Below are positions 44,060 through 55,838 of a DNA stretch of 64,000 nt, one piece after another; positions within the stretch are counted from its first letter, which is position 1; every line of letters begins with the position of its first letter. The notes beneath the pieces were generated by a model. The model did not search any database. It was not told the DNA's origin and worked only from the letters and a program-made list of their open reading frames with translations. The position numbers and the translations under genes are program-made. Origin of the DNA: Rhabdophis nuchalis (Eukaryota; Chordata; Lepidosauria; Squamata; Natricidae); NCBI GenBank assembly GCA_039707465.1, contig CM077645.1, positions 143,655,503 to 143,719,502 on the forward strand, written 5' to 3'.

Positions 44060-46020
44060 TTTAAAAGCGCATGATTAGGCTTTGTCCCCAGGGATTTCAG
44101 AAGCAAAAAAATCTTGAGAGGCCACTGCAGAGATGGAACACATGCTTTGTATGCCTAAATTCTCTGAATCAGGTGTCAAACCTGGCTAGATTCCACAGTT
44201 GCCTACACTTGTATTGGCTCCCAGTTTGCCAAACAGTGACAGGGAGAGGGGGGTGAAATTCTAATGTGGGTGAGGCTATGGAATGTACGAGAGCCTTCTG
44301 TTGCCAGAGAGATGTTATCCCTCAAGGACAAATTATGAAGGAGGTTTGAAGGGCGCAGAACCGAACTCAATTGGTGAACTGTGAACTGTGGGTGGCCCAG
44401 AGTGGAAAAGGGGATTTTGTCTATGTAGGATTTTGCAAGAAAACCCCAGAACTGACTTTGCTTCTGCTGTGCCTAGATGAATCTTTCAGTAAAGCTACAT
44501 CTTAGTCATCCTAAATAGCCGGGAGTTTCTTTTGTTGAATGTGCCAAATAGGATAGTTGACATCAGGTAAAAGACAGCAACCAGTAGTGTAAAAACCTGA
44601 TCTCTGGCCAATAAACTAAAGAGTTCATCCAAAACAACCTCCATTCCCTTGTAACTCCCACCCCTCGACAGTATTTTGTTAACATTAATTCCAAGTAAAT
44701 TTCAGTGGGAACTTTAAATCCATTTTGTCTTAGGCAGGAGTCCCAGTCACAGATCTTCCCCACTTTGCTTTACCCAGAAAAAATCAGACATAAACCTAAG
44801 TAATTCCCAAACCTATTATATTGTGCATATCATATATACTTTGATTCTTATTATCATTAAAGATCATTATTTTTAGTTGGATTGCAATACTGAATGTCTG
44901 AAAACATTTCTTTGTTTTCTTCAACAGCCTTTCCTAAAATTGTCATTTTTATGTGGGTGTGTTTTGAAAAATAAATCTTTTTCCACTTTACTTAATCAAT
45001 TAAGGACATGACAAATACTTTGGTTCATTTGCTTAAATGCCTTAATGGATGTGTGGTTGTTCCAACAACAAAGAAACTTGGCAAGCAGTTATCTCTATGA
45101 GCCATACTTACAAAAATCTACCATTCTGTTACAAAATCCACAACAACTTGCCACAAGTTTCTGGACGCCTAACATTAAGCCTATATACTTTTCCAGGGAA
45201 CAATCAGGTTGCTTATTTTTATGTCACAATAGAAAGGAAATGCACAATTGGTGTTTTTTTTAAAAATAACCAATACAAGCAGCATTGCAACAAGTAAAGA
45301 AATGAGATAAAACATGGACTGGCAGCTTTGTGATTAAACTGAATGCAGGATTGTCTTGCATTAACTACAATTCTCTTGCACTCTTATCAAAACTGCATTG
45401 CTAGGACTATCTTTACTTTCATTGACATTAGCTCCATAAAAATCATAGGTCTGTCAGACAGAAGACTAAACCAAAGTACATTTCAGTAGAGTTCAGACTC
45501 TCGTTTTATCAGTCCAGATTCTTTATTAGAAAGGGGAAATAGTCAGATATGAATGCAGGTACTGTATATGAAGCTATTTCATTTACTTGTAAAAGTATGG
45601 ACTTCCTAATAAATATTTTTAAGGGGAAAAGAATAAAAGCTTCATTCCAATATTCCCCTCTAACCTTCAAATAATTGGCTAATAAACATCCTCTAAATGT
45701 CTTGTCTCAGGCATAATGGCCTTTTTAAAGCTGCAATATTTTCTTTATTAATAGCAACTCTATGCTATACTGTACTGACCTCGGAATATTAATTGGTAGT
45801 GATGGTGTGGAAAATAGGGGTAGAAGTTTATGTATTGCTGGGATCATTTTTCTTCCAGATATAATATTTGGAAGTGTTCCTGTTCAAGAGAATGTTTAAG
45901 AATTTTTTTTTTTAAAGCAATGCCTTGGCGGAATACTTTCAAGTATGCTTTGAAATTGTACCTTCCAAATAATTATTGTGACCTTTCTGTGATCTAAACA
46001 AGATCTAAATCCTTATTTGA
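44060..46020. other. Unassigned; possible old LTR at 44.23-44.53 kb
   Basis: 44230-44530 has a 'cagtaaagctacatcttagt' phrase like an LTR polyadenylation region but no convincing ends. The rest is unrecognised. Confidence 0.3.
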
Positions 46021-46026
46021 GGAAGA

Positions 46027-46383
46027 TGGGGACGTGGTGGCTCAGTGGCTAAGACGCTGAGCTTGTCGATCAGAAAGATCGGCAGTTCACCAGTTTGAAT
46101 CCCAAGCGCCATGTAACGGAGTGAGCTCCCGTTACTTGTCCCAGCTTCTGCCAATCTAGCAGTTCGAAAGCAAGTAAAAATGCAAGTAGAAAAATAGGAA
46201 CCACCTTTGGTGGGAAGGTAGCAGCAATCCGTGCGTCTTTAGCATTTAGTCATGCCAGCCATCTGACCATGCCAGTCATCTTTGGACAGCGCTGGCTCTT
46301 TGGCTTTGAAACGGAGATGAGCACCGCCCCCTAGAGTCGGGAACAACTAGCACATATGTGCAAACAAACCTTTACCTTTACCT
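46027..46383 (+). mobile_element. Sauria-type SINE
   Basis: A box 'tggctcagtggctaagacg', B box 'agtttgaatcccaag', body 'cctttggtgggaaggtagca', 3' end 'gagatgagcaccgccccc' and 'tagagtcgggaacaactagc' with 'cctttacctttacctt'. Close relative of 10955-11313. Confidence 0.88.
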
Positions 46384-46384
46384 T

Positions 46385-47575
46385 ATGGACCTGAACCATC
46401 AGGCAATTTATCCAACAGCTTTGAATAAGGATGAAACAATCTGCTTGAAGGTGAATATCGGCTTGCAAATATTTATTGTTTTGCCACACTGGGTTGATAC
46501 AGGGAAGCTGAGAGATGAGCAAGAAAGAGGGGAGGGGAAGAGGCTATCAAGCAAAGGTCAATAATCTATTAAAAATCTTCTGTAGTTAGGCCATAGATTC
46601 TTAGGTAGATAAATATTATCTAAGGAACAGCTCTTTGAAGTAATTGTATAATTGCCTCTTCACAAAAGCATGGATTAACCAAGCGTTTCTATGCATTTTT
46701 CAAACAAATATTTATTTCATCTTGTCCGTCTGACAAGCCTAAGACACAACAAGCCAAGCAGGGTTTATTTGTAGGGCAGAAACATGCCTCTTTTTTATTC
46801 AATAAAAACCATGACGGACTCTTGATTCTACTAATAAATCTCAGTGTTATGTTGAGCTATCAGATCTTAACATGGAAATAGCCCAGCAATTTGTTACATT
46901 GCTAGGATTAAAACTGGCAAAGGGTTCTAATTCTATTATTGGTATGCATTGCCGCAGAAACCTTTGAGAAAGTCAGCTGTATTTTGCATCAAAGCTGGAG
47001 TTGGATGTTGCAAGCAGAATTAAGCCATTTTGTGGCTGAAGTAGTGCTGACCTTGTGAGCAATTAGCACACATGAACATCAGGTACGTGAGCAAAACAAC
47101 AACAACAAATCCTACAAGTTTGTTGCTTCTATCAGGAAATGTATACCACATGTCTGGCCTGGAGGCGCTCTCTCCAGTTCCTCAAAATAGAAAAATGAGC
47201 ACAACTTGGAAAAGAATAAGTCAGGTTTTCTCCCCAAAGGGTAGATTTCAATTTGCAATATTCTGGCAATTTATTAAACAGCATTTTTCATGCCAATCAG
47301 AATAGACAAGGGTGATGATAAATATGGAAAAATGGCTGAGGGCCACAACAACAAGCACAGTGAGAGCCAATTCCTCTATTAATGCCACCATCTCTCTTTC
47401 TCTCACACACACACATACAAATGTGTCTTAACTGAGTGATTGGTGGAATTTAAAATACAAAGTTAGAGAGCCACGGAGGTAAACCAATCTCTCAGGATTG
47501 ATGGAAGGTTAAAAATTCAGAGAAGGTATCATTTTGATTTTGATTTCCTTTTTAGGTATTTTTAAATCTTACCTT
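46385..47575. other. Unassigned sequence
   Basis: No gene or repeat recognised. Confidence 0.35.
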
Positions 47576-47705
47576 TATTATTTTTATAAACAACTCAACC
47601 CAATTTTTCCCACAGTAACAACCTGTGAGGTGAGTTGGGCTGAGACAGAGTGACTGGCCCTAAGTCAGCCACCTGCATTTCATGCCTAATGTGAGGACAA
47701 TTATA
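47576..47705 (-). mobile_element. MIR-like SINE fragment
   Basis: 'caacctgtgaggtgagttgg' and 'gagacagagtgactggccct' followed by 'aagtcagccacctgcattt' are the reverse complement of the MIR central region. Confidence 0.6.
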
Positions 47706-47874
47706 TCCTTATGATTATATCCTAAGTAGGTTACATTTAACTATATTGCTTTGAATTCCATGACAAACAAAGTCAGTTCTCGTAACTCTACTTTATAACC
47801 ATATATCTAAATCTCTTCTTCCCAAACCAATTTGTAACAATAGCCCCACTTTGGGCAACTGTTGAATCTTTACA

Positions 47875-48152
47875 AGTAGTCCTTGATTTACGACAATTGA
47901 GCCCAACATTTCTGTTGGTGAGACATTTGTTAAGTGAGTTTTCCCCCATTTTAAAACCTTTCTTGCCACAGTTGTTAAGTGAATCACTGGAGTTGATAAG
48001 CTAGTAACCTGGTTGTTAAGCGAATCTTCATCACATGATCATGGGGATGCTTCAAAGGTTGTAACTACGAAAAAATGGTCATGTCACTTTTTTCAGTGCT
48101 TTTGAATGTTGAACGGTCACTAAATGAACTGTTGGAAGTCGAGGATTACATC
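47875..48152 (+). mobile_element. MITE-like repeat, 'tcctcgacttac' family
   Basis: 'agtagtccttgatttacgac', 'gttaagtgaatcactggagt' and right end 'actgttggaagtcgaggatt'. Confidence 0.75.
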
Positions 48153-48759
48153 TGGTCTCACCCCTAAAGCCTATTCATATTGAGTTTTTTTACAACTGCA
48201 GTCTCAGGACTTTCTTCTTCAGATTCACATCAAAGCCAAACTTAGCCAAACACTCACAGGTCCTAAACACAAAGGCTGTTGTGTTTTCAGGGAACCTCAC
48301 CATAGTTACAAGTGAGACATATTCCTTTTCAATCAAAACTTTAGAATGTGGCCAAAGCTAAATCAAGGTAGACTGTATTATTTAATATCTACAAGTGCTT
48401 AGTATATGTGGCCAATTTCATACATAAGATATAAAACAAGCACAGTTGCCAAAGGCCAAAGTCCAATAAACCTAAACCTAAACCAGTTAAAAGTGACTAG
48501 GATGCTCACTACTCATTCTGTTTTTTTAATCTAAGTTATGGACAGAAGTTAAATTTTCCTTAATTTTATTCTCATCTTCACTTATTTTAATTTTCAGCAG
48601 TTGAGCTGCAATCCACACACTTTTATTGTTAAAGACGTATATATCTTACAGGATTTATTATATGTTGTCTTCTTTGGTTGAATTCTTAAAAATGAAGGAT
48701 AAACAGTCATTGTAGTAAGTATAGTAAATAATTATAATTGTTTAGCAGACTATTTACAT

Positions 48760-49515
48760 AAACCTAAGGATGAGATCAGGGGGGACATTGACCTAGCCTA
48801 TAGAATTAATTCTGCATATGCCAGGATAAATGAAGTGCCTAGAGAGATACATGTGAAATTTGTTAGAAGGTCAACCAGAGAGGAAATCCTGAAAGCGCAG
48901 AGAGAGAAACCTCTAACTCACCAACAAAAAACGGTCACTATCTTGAAGCAGATCCCTAGAAAAATTAGAGATGCAAGAAGGAATTTTTCCTTCTTGTCTA
49001 AAACCTTGTTTGATCACGGGATTTGGTTCAAGTGGATGACACCTGAAGGGATGCTGGTGTTCTGGGAAGGAGGAAGAGTGAGGATTAAAACAGTTGCTGA
49101 GGCGGAAGCCTTTCTTAAAAAACATTCCTCTGTCCTGGGGGAAGATCCAGGGGGGACGGAGGGGGCCACGGCCCCGCCTACGGGGGGCCAGGGAGGAGAG
49201 AAAGAAGATATAATAGCCAAAAGACTTAGATCAAAAAAATAACTTTGCCTTGATTTTTCTTGAACAATTTTGCATAATATTTCTATCTGGACTTTTTGTA
49301 AATGTCTGACAGCATGGAACGGAGAATTTAGGTAAATGTACTTGCTTTCATCTTGTAGTGGTATGGAAAATGTTTTCTATGTTAACTTTTTTATTGTGTA
49401 TTTTGAGGTCTCGGAAGGTCCGACGACTCTAACGTGAATGCTCTCAAAATTTCTTTGTAACCATTACCCTATCCTGTTAAAAAATGTAAAACCAATAAAA
49501 CTTTTTCAATACAAA
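48760..49515 (+). mobile_element. L1-derived, ORF1 C-terminal half directly joined to 3' UTR
   Basis: An open frame from 48760 to 49242 encodes the C-terminal half of an L1 ORF1 protein: EVPREIHVKFVRRSTREEIL, KQIPRKIRDARRNFSFLSKT, WMTPEGMLVFWEGGRVRI. This is the C-terminal domain plus part of the RRM region of ORF1p, followed by a G/E-rich end (EDPGGTEGATAPPTGGQGG). About 270 bp after the stop the sequence ends in 'gtaaaaccaataaaac' and an A-rich tail. ORF2 is absent. The uninterrupted frame suggests a young or conserved copy. 5' truncated. Confidence 0.8.
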
Positions 49516-51712
49516 AATAATTATAATTGTTTCTTATCCAGCCCAGCCCTGAGTCCAATGAGTAGACAAGCAGATGCATTTATATTAAAAACGGTTGTCT
49601 TTCAACCTATTATTAGCAGTTCAAAATGAACCTCATGATGCATAATGGCACTTTATGAATTAGGAATGCGAGTTTATATGCATCTCCATAGGGACATAGT
49701 TCATTAACTTTCCAATTCCTGATATCTATTAACTGTGTTAGATTCTGCCTCCTGAAAACCCTACCAAAACCAATACTGTACATATGACACCATTAAAAGT
49801 AAAAAGAAATGGATATGAGGATTGATCAAATGAAGAACGTATCATGAAGACATGAAAATTGTGAAAAACAGAGTTCTTCCTAATGCTTTCTATTATCGGT
49901 GAAGAAATAGCTTTGTCCAGTCCTTATACTCATCTGAAGAAAATGTGTTCAAAGCTTACTATAGGATAGGCAAAAATGGAGGTTAAGGCAAAGAATACAA
50001 GCACCTCCATTTTTTATTTCTTGGTGTCTCCCTCATGTCTCTTTTGGAGCTCCAAGCCTTCAGTCCCTTAGTTAACTAGCCGTTTTCTCTGGCAGCTTCC
50101 CAACTTGCCTCAGTTGGAGTAATCACACGAAAATCGACATGCCTTTTCTTGAAGATCTTGAGATAATGAAAAAACTGTTTTTTTCCTGAAAAAACAGACA
50201 AGTTAGTAGAGTTTCTTTGAGCACATGATAAACAGCAATCATTGGTTCCAGATGGGATGACTCATCAGATAAACTGCTACCAATACAGGCTTCATGCTTT
50301 CCCTTCAATATAATAACCAAACTTTTTTTATAGGGGCCACTAGTTTCAGACTTTCCTTCCTTGCTGCTATGAACACAAACCCTTTCCTGATTATGGACAA
50401 GGTTGTCCAATATCTGTAGAAGACAATTCATCCTGGTAATACTTGTCAATATCAACATTTAAATAGGGACTAAGGAAAACCTATGTGGTTTTAATTTCAG
50501 TTGGATTATCATTCGACTACTATGCCCTTATTTTGCCCTCTTTACCTCCTTTTGTAATGGCAACATTTTCACATTACAAAAACCCCTCATTTTAAGGGAC
50601 AGCACAATATAGGTTTATCTATTTTGCATTACATCCATAATGCCCACCAATATCTCACAACTGCAATAATAAATAAGCACCTACAAACATAGCTATTGCA
50701 TTATATCTCCTTTGATAAGGTAACTCAAACTTGTATTCCGAAAGATAAGGAACTTTAATAAAAATCATTAATTTTGCCATTTCGGTAAACATATTCTCTC
50801 TTGGATAACATGATCTCTGCTGTTTCTGAATCATATATGTATGTGAAGTACCATATTGAGAAATTACATGTTCAAATGGCCTTTGACAGAAGAACACAGA
50901 GACAATCATTTTGGCCAGACATCTAGATATCCTTCCTAACTTCCTTTATTGCTATTATGCTTATGGTCTCATTTCAATTTTTTTTAAAAACAAAACAAAA
51001 CGAACAAAATCATTTAAACTACAGAAGGAAATAGAATGAGCATAAACATACACATATATTACATCTAGAAGATTTTCAATACTTTAAAAAAATGTTCCCT
51101 TTTCTATACCTGCGGGACAAATTTTTAAAACCATTTTCATGAATGTGCAATTTGAAAGATACAAAAAAAGTCCTCATGGCCTAAATGATTACATTTCAGA
51201 ATTTTCCCTGCTGCTATTGGAAAAAAAATAAAGAGAGAATTACATTTTTGCTAAGTCTGGAAAACACTGGGTACATTGAACTGTCTTCATTCCAATGTTT
51301 AATTTTACTTGAACATACAGCATTTTCATTTGTAAATCAACTACTCTGAAGAGACAGAGAGAAAGAAAGGGGGAGATCATGACCTGTACAGTAGAACCAG
51401 CTAAATAGACATCTTTAATCTCATAACATGATGAAATCATTATAGATTACAGATCATTTGTTAAGTGAGTATGCATGCAGTCTTCTTTGATATCATCACC
51501 AGCAGAGAAGCACCGGATATGCCTCACATTCTATTAGCGGGTCTTGCTGTCCTACTTTTTACAGCAGACTCTGAACTGTCAATCAGCTTGCCTGGCATCA
51601 ATGATTCAGTCCACGTGACAGCATTTCACCTCCTGGCCTCCCATCACCATCATTACCACCCTCCCAAACCCCTAAATCTTAGCTCACAAGAGGAGCTTGC
51701 TGCAGCCTTCTT
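49516..51712 (-). other. Repeat-poor region, probable RNF152 3' UTR
   Basis: The region downstream of the RNF152 stop, in gene orientation, has no repeat I recognise. Mammalian RNF152 transcripts have a very long 3' UTR (family knowledge). Several tttatt words (aataaa on the minus strand) occur, for example near 50944, so the true end cannot be chosen. Confidence 0.45.
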
Positions 51713-52324
51713 TCAGCCGCAGGAGATCACAGTGAAACGTTTGGAGATGCATGACATGTTGTGGAGGACAATACCGAGAAGAAAAACTAGGACACAGGCC
51801 ACCAGGATGACAGTGCAAACCCCTGACCAGGTGGAGCTTTTCACAATGCCCCTCTGGTCTTGCTCCTCGTCTCCTGTAACTTGCGGCATCCCAGCCTGCA
51901 GTGGTTGTTGCTCGGCTGGGATTGTGACCACAGTGAGAGACTTCTGTTGGCTGCTTGGCAAGAGACGACAGCCAATGTCTCCAGGCAATAGAGACCTCTC
52001 TTTGGAGATCGGCAAGGGCAACATGTAACACCCATTGCTAGGAAGTTTGATGAAGACTGGAGTGTGCTCTGAAGTGTGGGGTATTGCAATCACGGCAACG
52101 ACCTCCGGATCATCTGGCAACTGGGAGACAGAGAACCCAGGTGGAAGTTTAGTGACACCTCGGCACCATGGACACCTCAGGTCCTTCTGGCTGGTCCTCA
52201 TCTGCTGAAGGCAAACAGAGCAACAAGTATGCTTACAGTCCAGTAACTTGGGTCTCCTCCGTGGGCTGTAGTAATTGAAACAAATCTGACACTCCAGCAG
52301 AATGTCCTGGGATAGATTCTCCAT
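51713..52324 (-). CDS. RNF152: RING finger E3 ubiquitin ligase RNF152
   Basis: An uninterrupted 203-codon frame equal in length to vertebrate RNF152. An N-terminal C3HC4 RING has zinc ligands C12, C15, C30, H32, C35, C38, C51 and C54 (LECQICFNYYSPRRRPKLLD; CPWCRG). The middle holds the conserved ISIPHTSEH-type segment (VIAIPHTSEHTPVFIKLPSN). One C-terminal membrane segment spans about residues 166-187 (VCTVILVACVLVFLLGIVLH), then a short tail. RNF152 is a lysosome-anchored ligase that ubiquitinates RagA and Rheb and restrains mTORC1 (family knowledge). The start is ATG at 52324 (MENLSQD); eight further upstream codons from 52348 are open but not part of the known protein. The whole coding region is in one exon, as in other vertebrates. 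Confidence 0.97.
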   Translation of the reverse strand: MENLSQDILLECQICFNYYSPRRRPKLLDCKHTCCSVCLQQMRTSQKDLRCPWCRGVTKLPPGFSVSQLPDDPEVVAVIAIPHTSEHTPVFIKLPSNGCYMLPLPISKERSLLPGDIGCRLLPSSQQKSLTVVTIPAEQQPLQAGMPQVTGDEEQDQRGIVKSSTWSGVCTVILVACVLVFLLGIVLHNMSCISKRFTVISCG

Positions 52325-52496
52325 GGTTGCCCAACTATTGAAAAGCAAAGGATATCACGCTGACTTGCAGTCCAGTCCCAAATCTGGTGCCCAGAGCTGT
52401 TCGTGTCCTCCCACAATGACTATTTTGTATTCTGCTACCAAACAAATGAAGGTATGAAGTCTAGAAGGAAGCATCTGACTGGAGGTCCATCAGCAT
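52325..52496 (-). other. RNF152: RNF152 5' UTR part of the coding exon
   Basis: Between the start codon and a strong minus-strand splice acceptor. The acceptor AG is at 52497-52498, preceded by the pyrimidine tract 'ttctttttttccccctcag' read on the minus strand. The upstream non-coding exon and promoter are not recognisable in the window and probably lie beyond it or in the 53-64 kb region. Confidence 0.65.
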
Positions 52497-52498
52497 CT

Positions 52499-54968
52499 GA
52501 GGGGGAAAAAAAGAATGAGAATGAATCATAAAGATCTATTAAAATACCAGAGGGAGGAAGAGATTTATGAATGCAGAGGAACAGAAAGGGCTTCTCAACT
52601 TGAGACTCCCCTAAGCAATGTCACAACAACAGCAATCATTAAAAAAAATGCAGGCTGCAGCCAAGTAAAGACCTTTAAAGAAAACCTTTCAAGCTAGTGC
52701 CTGAATCTCCATGTGTATTCAGCCAGGAACAAAAATACTATTTGCTTGCAGGAAAAAGAGAGGAGAAGAGTGATTAATTATTATGAGCTTTAGAAAGAAG
52801 CTTCATAATTTGCTAACAAAGTGCTGAATGATATAAGGCAAGTGGAGTAAGAAACATTTAACCAACTTCTCAGTCATTATGTTGCAAGTTATCACATGTC
52901 ATTTGATATATGCATTGAATGATCTTCTGTTGCATTTTAATGGAAATCCCCATATATGTAGTACACCTTACGTATAGTGTAAGAGCTCACTGAAATGGAT
53001 TAGAATAGAGTTCTTCATTCTCATTCTTTGGCATGACTTGCTAGATATTCTGGGAATTGTATCCCAACTGGTTTAGCTAGGTACTGCTTGTGTTTGGATA
53101 TAGCACCAAGACATATGCAAGAAAAGCTTGCATGTTTAATAAATACAACAACATATTGATTTATGCAACATCTATATTTGCAAAAGCAATCCTTGGGCAG
53201 TGAAACCAGCAGCTCTGTTGTTATGATAATGGAGTGGAGCTAGTCCTCTATGTTATCTTCTAAAGCAGGACTTCAGTAGAAGGATACTCTGGATAGGACC
53301 AGTTTCATATTTTTTTCCTTTCTTTCTGATCATTGCATTCTTTCCTCTTTAGATAATAATCAAATAAAAAGAGCACCACAGTTATGCCAATTCTATTTAA
53401 CTTCTCTTTTTTTGTTTGGAAAATGCTATAGAAGCGTAACTTGTGCACCATCCAAGTGAAATGGGGAACCCCCACTGTTGGTAGCAATATGGGAAGTAGT
53501 TAAATAATAGTAACAGGCAACTTTCCAGAACATCACAAGCTTTACTGTACTGTACCACAAGTCCCAGCAGCTCAAATCTGTGCTTAGATTGTTGGTAGAG
53601 TTTTCAGCATTAGAATAGCGGGAGGTTTCAACCTCAATTTTTGGGTGTGAAGAATGAAGCAGTGTGGCCATTCATGGCCACCATAGACCTGATGCAGATT
53701 ATTTATTTTTGTTAATCAAAGTTATACACTCCCCATCTTACTATTGAACAGACTCTGGGAGGTTTACATAAAAATTATTGAGGATCAAACACTTGTGAGT
53801 TATACAGTGGATCTGTTTTTTGTCTGTTTTTTGTTTTGTTTTTGCTGTGGTGATGTAGTCAGGATTTGAGGAATGCTAACATCTATCCCAAACTATTCTC
53901 TGATTACTACAACCCTTGCTATGCCTTGCATTCTTTCCCTGCTTCTATTCAAATCTACATGACATTGTTTTCATCAGTCCACTACAATAGATCTACAGTA
54001 AAACACAAAACCAGGACATGAAGAACCTGAGATAACCACTACTAAGTGAACACCAAGGTGATTCCAGTTCTTTTGGAAAAGATGGTGTGAATGTGGGTGT
54101 CTCTCTGTATGGGTGTGCGCGCACGCACACACACACACTTGGGAAAGAAGTGATGTACAAAAAAAGTTACAAACATCACAAAACAGAAATACAGATTATA
54201 TCTAAATAGTTGGCCTACGAAGCCAACAGAATGGATTTCAGGCAACAAGAATGAAAGAAAAGGCAGAAGAATAGCATCTTCCTTTTAAAACCTCTTGTAG
54301 TACATTAGGCCAAAAGATTCTAATTTGGGTTTTGGTATTAGAGACATTTAACAATGGACTCATGCAAATAAAGTAGCTATCCACCATTCATTTATCTCTT
54401 GTGTATTTCTGTGTAATGCCTCTGTTAGCATTTCTTAATAGGTTATTTTAATGCTATTTTAATTTTGTTTGTTGATCTTTCAGTGGTTCTGCCAAGACTG
54501 AGAGATGTAAATTAATTCAAAATCTTAGAATAAAGATAAATAAAAAACAGTTTCTATCAAATCCCTAGTAGGGTGTTTCATGGTCCAGTGACCATAAGGC
54601 ATGGCAAATTTAGCATAATTTCAATGCGTCTGTAGCCCAGCTCGCTACCCCTAGAGTGGAGCAGTATATAGATGTAAGTCCTAAGCAGCAAAAGTAAATA
54701 AATATGTAGATTAACTCTATATGTGTGTGTTTATTCATTAGAGTATGCACATTTTGTATGTATTCACCCATGTATAAATACTACCAAATAATATAAACCA
54801 CTATCTTCATTAAGAGATACTTTAAAATGGATTGAAATTATTAATATATAATTTCAATAAAACTCATAGGGCAGAGGTTCTCACAATGTCTTTACTGTCC
54901 TGTGCCCTGAATGTCTCATGGATATTTTTTTTCACATCACCCCTAGGCAAAAACTATGTACTACTTCA
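52499..54968. other. Probable RNF152 intron, no other feature
   Basis: AT-rich, low in repeats. Short (ca)n at 54122-54138. No coding frame recognised. Confidence 0.4.
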
Positions 54969-54976
54969 AGCTAGTA

Positions 54977-55410
54977 CAGCGTTTCTCAAATAGTGGGGCG
55001 CGCCCCCCAGGGGGGGCGCGAGGCTCCATAAAGGGGGGCGCGTTTGACCTCGGGCTTGTCAGCGAACATACACGCCAGCTCAGCCCATTTCGCCACTCAC
55101 GGCTATACAAATGGAGGCAAGCCTCGAGACGCAGCGCCTGCTGCTCTTGGTGCCTCTGGATTTCCCCGTTTGTATCGCCGGCTGTAGGTAAAGCCCGAAG
55201 GCGACTGAGAAAGGCATCAGAGAAGGAGCGGCCGGAAGCCGTGCCTCTTGAGCACCGCTAGGTTGGACGACGCAGAAAGCAGACGCGCCCTCTACTGGCC
55301 GGCAGGGATAAGGAAGGGGATACTATTTACAGTCGCGCCGGGGGGGGGGGGCGCGAAATGTTTTCTTCTTCCTAGGGGGGGGCCTGATAGAAAATAATGG
55401 AGAAACACTG
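54977..55410. mobile_element. hAT-type non-autonomous element with CpG-rich interior
   Basis: Ends 'cagcgtttctcaaat' and 'ggagaaacactg'; exact 8-bp duplication agctagta (54969-54976, 55411-55418). The 434-bp element contains runs of ggggggcgcg near both ends and an interior unlike the flanks. It contains an ATG (55111) with 25 codons running into AG|gtaaag (55188), which resembles a first coding exon. No transposase. Confidence 0.88.
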
Positions 55411-55637
55411 AGCTAGTAGTTCACATAGGGTAACATTTAAAATTTGCTGTTACACCTGTGTGAGTTTGCTGCGGCATTCTGGGATGTCATGGCACACACT
55501 TTGGGAACTGCAAACTTAAATTGATTTTAAATTCAACCTTTAATATCATTTCGGTGCCTTTTGAAGCTTTCCTTTGCAATAGATAAAGCAGTTTTTCTTC
55601 AAAGAAAAGTGAAGGAAGAGGAGACATTCTAATGTGC

Positions 55638-55838
55638 TGTGTCCTCGACTTGCGACTGGTCTCGACATACGACCAGCCGCAGGTCTTCCACCCTGCCTGG
55701 AAGGACCATGGCAACAGGCTGTAGCTAGCCTGTAACCGCCAGTCGCGTCTGATTGGCCCAGATGCGACTGGCGGGAAACCGGGTCCAGTTTATTAACAAC
55801 TTTTATTTATGCATAGTATAATGTACTCCAGAGCTAAC
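55638..55838 (+). mobile_element. LTR, left part (split by L2)
   Basis: 'tgtcctcgacttgcgactgg' to 'gtataatgtactccagagct' with an inverted CCAAT ('ctgattggcccagatgcg'). It continues after the L2 at about 59320. Exact joints and target duplications are not clear. Confidence 0.5.

Noticed and set aside
44230..44540. Possible third LTR
   Set aside because: Only a weak polyadenylation-like phrase; no TG...CA ends or duplication found.
51465..52028. 187-codon plus-strand frame
   Set aside because: Exact antisense shadow of RNF152.
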